Positions 4,530 to 6,972 of a stretch of 6,972 nt of DNA are shown piece by piece. The stretch is taken from NCBI GenBank assembly GCA_027058345.1, contig JALUTC010000001.1, positions 1-6,972 of the forward strand. The letters are read 5' to 3'. How positions within the stretch are numbered: the first letter of the stretch is position 1; each line of letters opens with the position of its first letter. The translations under genes and the position numbers were made by a program. This DNA comes from an archaeon. Lineage in GTDB: Archaea > Hydrothermarchaeota > Hydrothermarchaeia > JALTZZ01 > JALUTC01. Under the pieces are notes generated by a model. The model was not told the origin of the DNA. It worked only from the letters and a program-made list of their open reading frames with translations, and did no database searches.

Positions 4530-6050
4530 ATGAGATTTTTGATGAAAGCTAAACTCTTATTAAGTAAAGAGGTTGAAGAAAACGTACTATCTGAGATTAT
4601 CAACAAAGGAAGAGATATTTTAACAAGGGGCGTGCCTAAAAAGGGGAAGCCTCCGGAAATAAAGGAGCTAAAATTATATAAAAATGTGATAGAAATTGCA
4701 ATCGAATCCGATAAATATGTAAGGCCTCATGATGCAATTTTAAGGATTAGAAATTTTTTGGATAGAAATTTGGCAAGGTATAAATCTTCCGTTAGAGATA
4801 TAATCGTAGACCATTATGAGGCAGAGGTAGAACTTCCTGAGAAACCCCAGTTCGATATTAAGCTTCCGTTTGTTGAAAGAATAGAATTTAAGGAAAACAT
4901 TGCAAAAATAATCTTTAAGGATTTGGATGTCGAAGCCTTGGAAAAGAGATATGTTGATAGAATAATAAAGAGGCTTGAAGAGAAAATTCGTGAGAAAAAG
5001 ATAACGGGAAAGGCAGAGTTTACAAAGATTGTTAAAAGGAGTGAGAGGAAGATTCATAAGTATGCTTTTAAACAAGACCCAACTCCAATACTCGAAAGAG
5101 AGAAATGGGTGATAAGATTCTCCAGGGGTGTTTGGATTATAATGCAGAGTTATGCAGCATTGATGAGAGCGATAGAGGAATTGATCATAGATAAAATTGC
5201 AAGACCACTTGGTTTCGAAGAAATAATCCTACCAAAAATTGTTCCTTTAGATGTTATGAAGAGAAAGGGGCAACTTGTTGGAATTCCGAACGAAATGTTC
5301 TATGTTTGCTCTCCAAAGAGTAGGGAGAAAGAAATATTTGAAGAATTTATAGATTATGTAAAGATTACTGACAAGATACCAAAGGAGAAGCTCATGAATC
5401 TATTAGATTTTCCAGAATATTGTTTGGCATATGCACAATGTGAACCATTTTATGAAATATTTTATAAAAAAATAATAGATTTGGATAAACTTCCTTTAAA
5501 ATTTTACGATAGATATGGTCCAACATATAGGTATGAAGCGGGTGGTTTAAAGGGATTGGAGAGATTGACTGAATTTAAAAGGATAGAGTTTACATTTATA
5601 GGAAAGCCTGAAGATGTTATAAAGATAAGGAATGAATTGGTAGAAAAATCCATTGAAGTTATAGATAAGATATTTGACTTGGAATGGTCTCTCGAAGCAA
5701 CGACCGCAGTATATTTAGAACATGCAGGATTGAAGGAGGAAGAATTTGCAGAATATGTTAGAACGTATGATATATCTGTAACACTACCATTCGAAACTCC
5801 TTCTAGACCTGAAAGGAAGCTTGAAATTGCAAGCTATCATGTTCACGAAGATTTTTACGCAAAGAACTTTAAATGGAAAGAGAAGAAGAACAGAAAGATA
5901 TGGAGTGGATGTGCAGGTTTATCTCCAAGTAGATGGGCATATGTATTTATTGTAAGGTATGGATTGAATTATGATGATTGGCCAAAAGAGATTAAAAGGT
6001 ATATAGGAGAGAAGCTTCCAAAATTTGATAAAGAAGTAATAGTTGGATGA
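4530..6050 (+). CDS. serS: Type-2 (methanogenic-type) seryl-tRNA synthetase
   Basis: It charges tRNA-Ser with serine in the cytoplasm, using ATP. The 506-aa protein matches the rare zinc-dependent SerRS family known mainly from methanogens, not the common bacterial/eukaryotic type. The N-terminal tRNA-binding domain (about 1-165) contains the family-typical LTRGVPKKGK (31-40) and YVRPHDAILRIR (63-74). The class II core has motif 1 around RPLGFEEIILPKI (225-237), motif 2 around RYGPTYRYEAGG (328-339) and motif 3 around GCAGLSPSRWAYVF (460-473) with Arg468. By spacing, Cys304 (YAQCEPF), Glu353 (KRIEF) and Cys461 correspond to the zinc ligands Cys306, Glu355 and Cys461 of the Methanosarcina barkeri enzyme. 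The ATG at 4530 gives an N terminus similar to that family; a second ATG at 4542 is possible. It is the first gene of the plus-strand set, divergent from the cetZ operon. Confidence 0.95.
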   Translation: MRFLMKAKLLLSKEVEENVLSEIINKGRDILTRGVPKKGKPPEIKELKLYKNVIEIAIESDKYVRPHDAILRIRNFLDRNLARYKSSVRDIIVDHYEAEVELPEKPQFDIKLPFVERIEFKENIAKIIFKDLDVEALEKRYVDRIIKRLEEKIREKKITGKAEFTKIVKRSERKIHKYAFKQDPTPILEREKWVIRFSRGVWIIMQSYAALMRAIEELIIDKIARPLGFEEIILPKIVPLDVMKRKGQLVGIPNEMFYVCSPKSREKEIFEEFIDYVKITDKIPKEKLMNLLDFPEYCLAYAQCEPFYEIFYKKIIDLDKLPLKFYDRYGPTYRYEAGGLKGLERLTEFKRIEFTFIGKPEDVIKIRNELVEKSIEVIDKIFDLEWSLEATTAVYLEHAGLKEEEFAEYVRTYDISVTLPFETPSRPERKLEIASYHVHEDFYAKNFKWKEKKNRKIWSGCAGLSPSRWAYVFIVRYGLNYDDWPKEIKRYIGEKLPKFDKEVIVG

Positions 6051-6071
6051 TTTAATTTAATTTTTTTAATT
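6051..6071 (+). other. AT-only linker with T7 run between serS and rps3ae
   Basis: The 21 bases between the serS stop and the rps3ae ATG are A and T only and include seven consecutive T residues (6061-6067), four bases before the start codon. Archaeal RNA polymerase terminates at T runs, so partial termination here is possible. The sequence may equally be an unstructured leader that helps initiation without a Shine-Dalgarno sequence. No Shine-Dalgarno match is present at normal distance. Confidence 0.45.
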
Positions 6072-6704
6072 ATGGTTAAGGCGAAGAAGAAATTAAAAAA
6101 ATGGTATACAATACTTGCACCAAAACTTTTTAAAGAGCAACCAATTGGAGAAACGATATGCGATGCTGGAGAAGAGCAATATTTAATAGGTAGAACTGTA
6201 GAAGCTACGGTTGCAGATTTAACAGGAGATATAATGAAAATGCATATGAAACTAATATTTCAAATCTCCGATGTTAAAGGAGAGAATTGTTACACAGTAT
6301 TTAAAGGATTTATGCTAACGAGGGATTATGTTAGAAGCTTAATAAGAAGGAAGACAACCAGGGTTGAAAGTATAAAGGATTACATAACAAAGGATGGCTG
6401 GCATATAAGAGTTAGGGCACTTGTAATATTGGATGGTAGAGCAAAAACTTCACAAGAAGAGGCAACGAGAAAGATTATGGAGGAAGTATTGGAAAGAAAT
6501 ATCAAAAATTTGACAATGGATGAACTGTTGCTCAAAATAATCGATTACAAATTGCAGGAAGAAATAGGAAAGGAAGTAAAGAAGATAAAGCCTCCTAAAA
6601 ATGTTGAGATACGAAAAATAAAGGTATTGAAATTTGGTCCTGAAGTAAAATTTGGAACAGTTATTACCGAGGAAAAGAAGGAAGAAGCTGCTGCAAGAAC
6701 GTAG
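6072..6704 (+). CDS. rps3ae: 30S ribosomal protein S3Ae (eS1)
   Basis: This is a component of the archaeal and eukaryotic small ribosomal subunit, located near the mRNA exit side of the platform. The 210-aa length is normal for the archaeal family. Recognisable family segments are KKWYTILAPKLF (9-20), the central GRTVEATVADLTGD (40-53), and FKGFMLTRDYVRSLIRRKTTRVE (78-100) with its run of basic residues for rRNA contact. The N terminus is basic (MVKAKKKLKKW) and the C terminus acidic and Ala-rich (EEKKEEAAART). The protein is absent from bacteria, so it firmly places the sequence in Archaea. The gene follows serS by 21 nt on the same strand and precedes a tRNA-modification gene by 20 nt. Confidence 0.97.
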   Translation: MVKAKKKLKKWYTILAPKLFKEQPIGETICDAGEEQYLIGRTVEATVADLTGDIMKMHMKLIFQISDVKGENCYTVFKGFMLTRDYVRSLIRRKTTRVESIKDYITKDGWHIRVRALVILDGRAKTSQEEATRKIMEEVLERNIKNLTMDELLLKIIDYKLQEEIGKEVKKIKPPKNVEIRKIKVLKFGPEVKFGTVITEEKKEEAAART

Positions 6705-6724
6705 TTAATTTAATAATTTTTTGA
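6705..6724 (+). other. AT-rich linker with T6 run between rps3ae and the methylthiotransferase gene
   Basis: The 20 bases after the rps3ae stop are A and T apart from one G and include six T residues (6717-6722), ending two bases before the next ATG. The layout repeats that before rps3ae and resembles that before serS. It may act as a weak terminator or as an unstructured start region. There is no Shine-Dalgarno match. Confidence 0.4.
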
Positions 6725-6972
6725 ATGAAAGTATATCTTGAGACATATGGTTGTACAGCAAATCATGCGGATAGCGATATAATAAGATATTTTGTTAGTC
6801 GAAAGTATTCTCTAACAGATAATGAGGAAGAAGCCGATATTATAATTTTGAATTCATGTGGTGTTATAGACTTTACTGAAAGAAAGATTTTAAAGAGGGC
6901 AAGAAGATTAAAGGAGAGAGGCAAGTTTGTAATTATTACGGGATGCTTACCGAAAATAAATCCAAAATCTTG
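6725..6972 (+). CDS. tRNA methylthiotransferase, MiaB/CDKAL1 (e-MtaB) family, 5' part
   Basis: The first 82 codons are present and the gene runs off the right edge. Enzymes of this radical-SAM family add a methylthio group to N6-threonylcarbamoyladenosine at position 37 of tRNAs that read ANN codons. The visible part is the N-terminal methylthiotransferase domain, which binds the auxiliary [4Fe-4S] cluster through three cysteines: Cys10 in LETYGCTANHADSD, Cys45 in NSCGVIDFTERK and Cys74 in ITGCLPK. The ETYGCTANHADSD form is typical of the archaeal/eukaryotic e-MtaB branch and differs from bacterial MiaB. The radical-SAM CxxxCxxC motif and TRAM domain would lie beyond the window. It shares strand and close spacing with serS and rps3ae, making a translation-related cluster. 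The ATG at 6725 directly yields the conserved N terminus. Confidence 0.93.
   Translation, partial: MKVYLETYGCTANHADSDIIRYFVSRKYSLTDNEEEADIIILNSCGVIDFTERKILKRARRLKERGKFVIITGCLPKINPKS

Noticed and set aside
4740..5075. Minus-strand open frame of 111 codons
   Set aside because: It is antisense to the N-terminal domain of serS and has no recognisable motif.
5307..5309. Cys260 of SerRS (FYVC) as a zinc ligand
   Set aside because: The spacing of the known ligand set fits Cys304, Glu353 and Cys461 almost exactly, and Cys260 does not.
1..6972. tRNA or rRNA genes, insertion sequences, or cas genes
   Set aside because: No such gene, transposase motif or Cas protein was seen on either strand, and long non-coding space exists only in the CRISPR array.

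Overview
The window reads as low-GC archaeal DNA, most likely from a euryarchaeal, methanogen-related lineage. The evidence is ribosomal protein eS1 (S3Ae), a type-2 ('methanogenic') seryl-tRNA synthetase, a CetZ tubulin-like protein, a CDKAL1/e-MtaB-type methylthiotransferase, and a CRISPR array whose repeats end in the archaeal 5'-handle sequence ATTGAAAG. No genus can be named from the sequence alone. No gene has a clear Shine-Dalgarno sequence at normal spacing, which fits leaderless or non-SD initiation.

Layout. (1) 1-530: a CRISPR array of eight 28-nt repeats and seven spacers, read left to right; the last repeat is degenerate, so the leader should lie to the left of the window. The first repeat abuts an inverted copy of itself that starts exactly at base 1, which suggests a contig edge, a fold-back assembly artefact, or a true head-to-head array junction. 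No cas genes are visible. (2) 568-4505, minus strand: a compact apparent operon, transcribed right to left. Its order is a possible 38-aa peptide, a 291-aa protein I do not recognise, CetZ, a 266-aa membrane protein with signal segment, ectodomain, helices, C-terminal membrane helix and basic tail, and a second, divergent CetZ-family protein. Gaps are 2 and 6 nt, then come overlaps of 38 and 4 nt. (3) 4530-6972, plus strand: a translation cluster of type-2 serS, rps3ae and the start of a tRNA methylthiotransferase gene, with AT-only or nearly AT-only linkers of 21 and 20 nt. Only 24 bp separate the two divergent gene sets.

How it may work together. The plus-strand genes are tRNA charging, the small ribosomal subunit and tRNA modification. 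The minus-strand set is the most interesting part: two full-length tubulin-superfamily paralogs sit in one operon with a membrane protein between them. CetZ keeps both acidic T7-loop residues, whereas the second protein has Asn at one of them and an altered signature loop. This suggests, by inference only, a two-subunit or regulator-plus-filament cytoskeleton tethered to the membrane by the 266-aa protein, with the 291-aa protein as an unassigned accessory.
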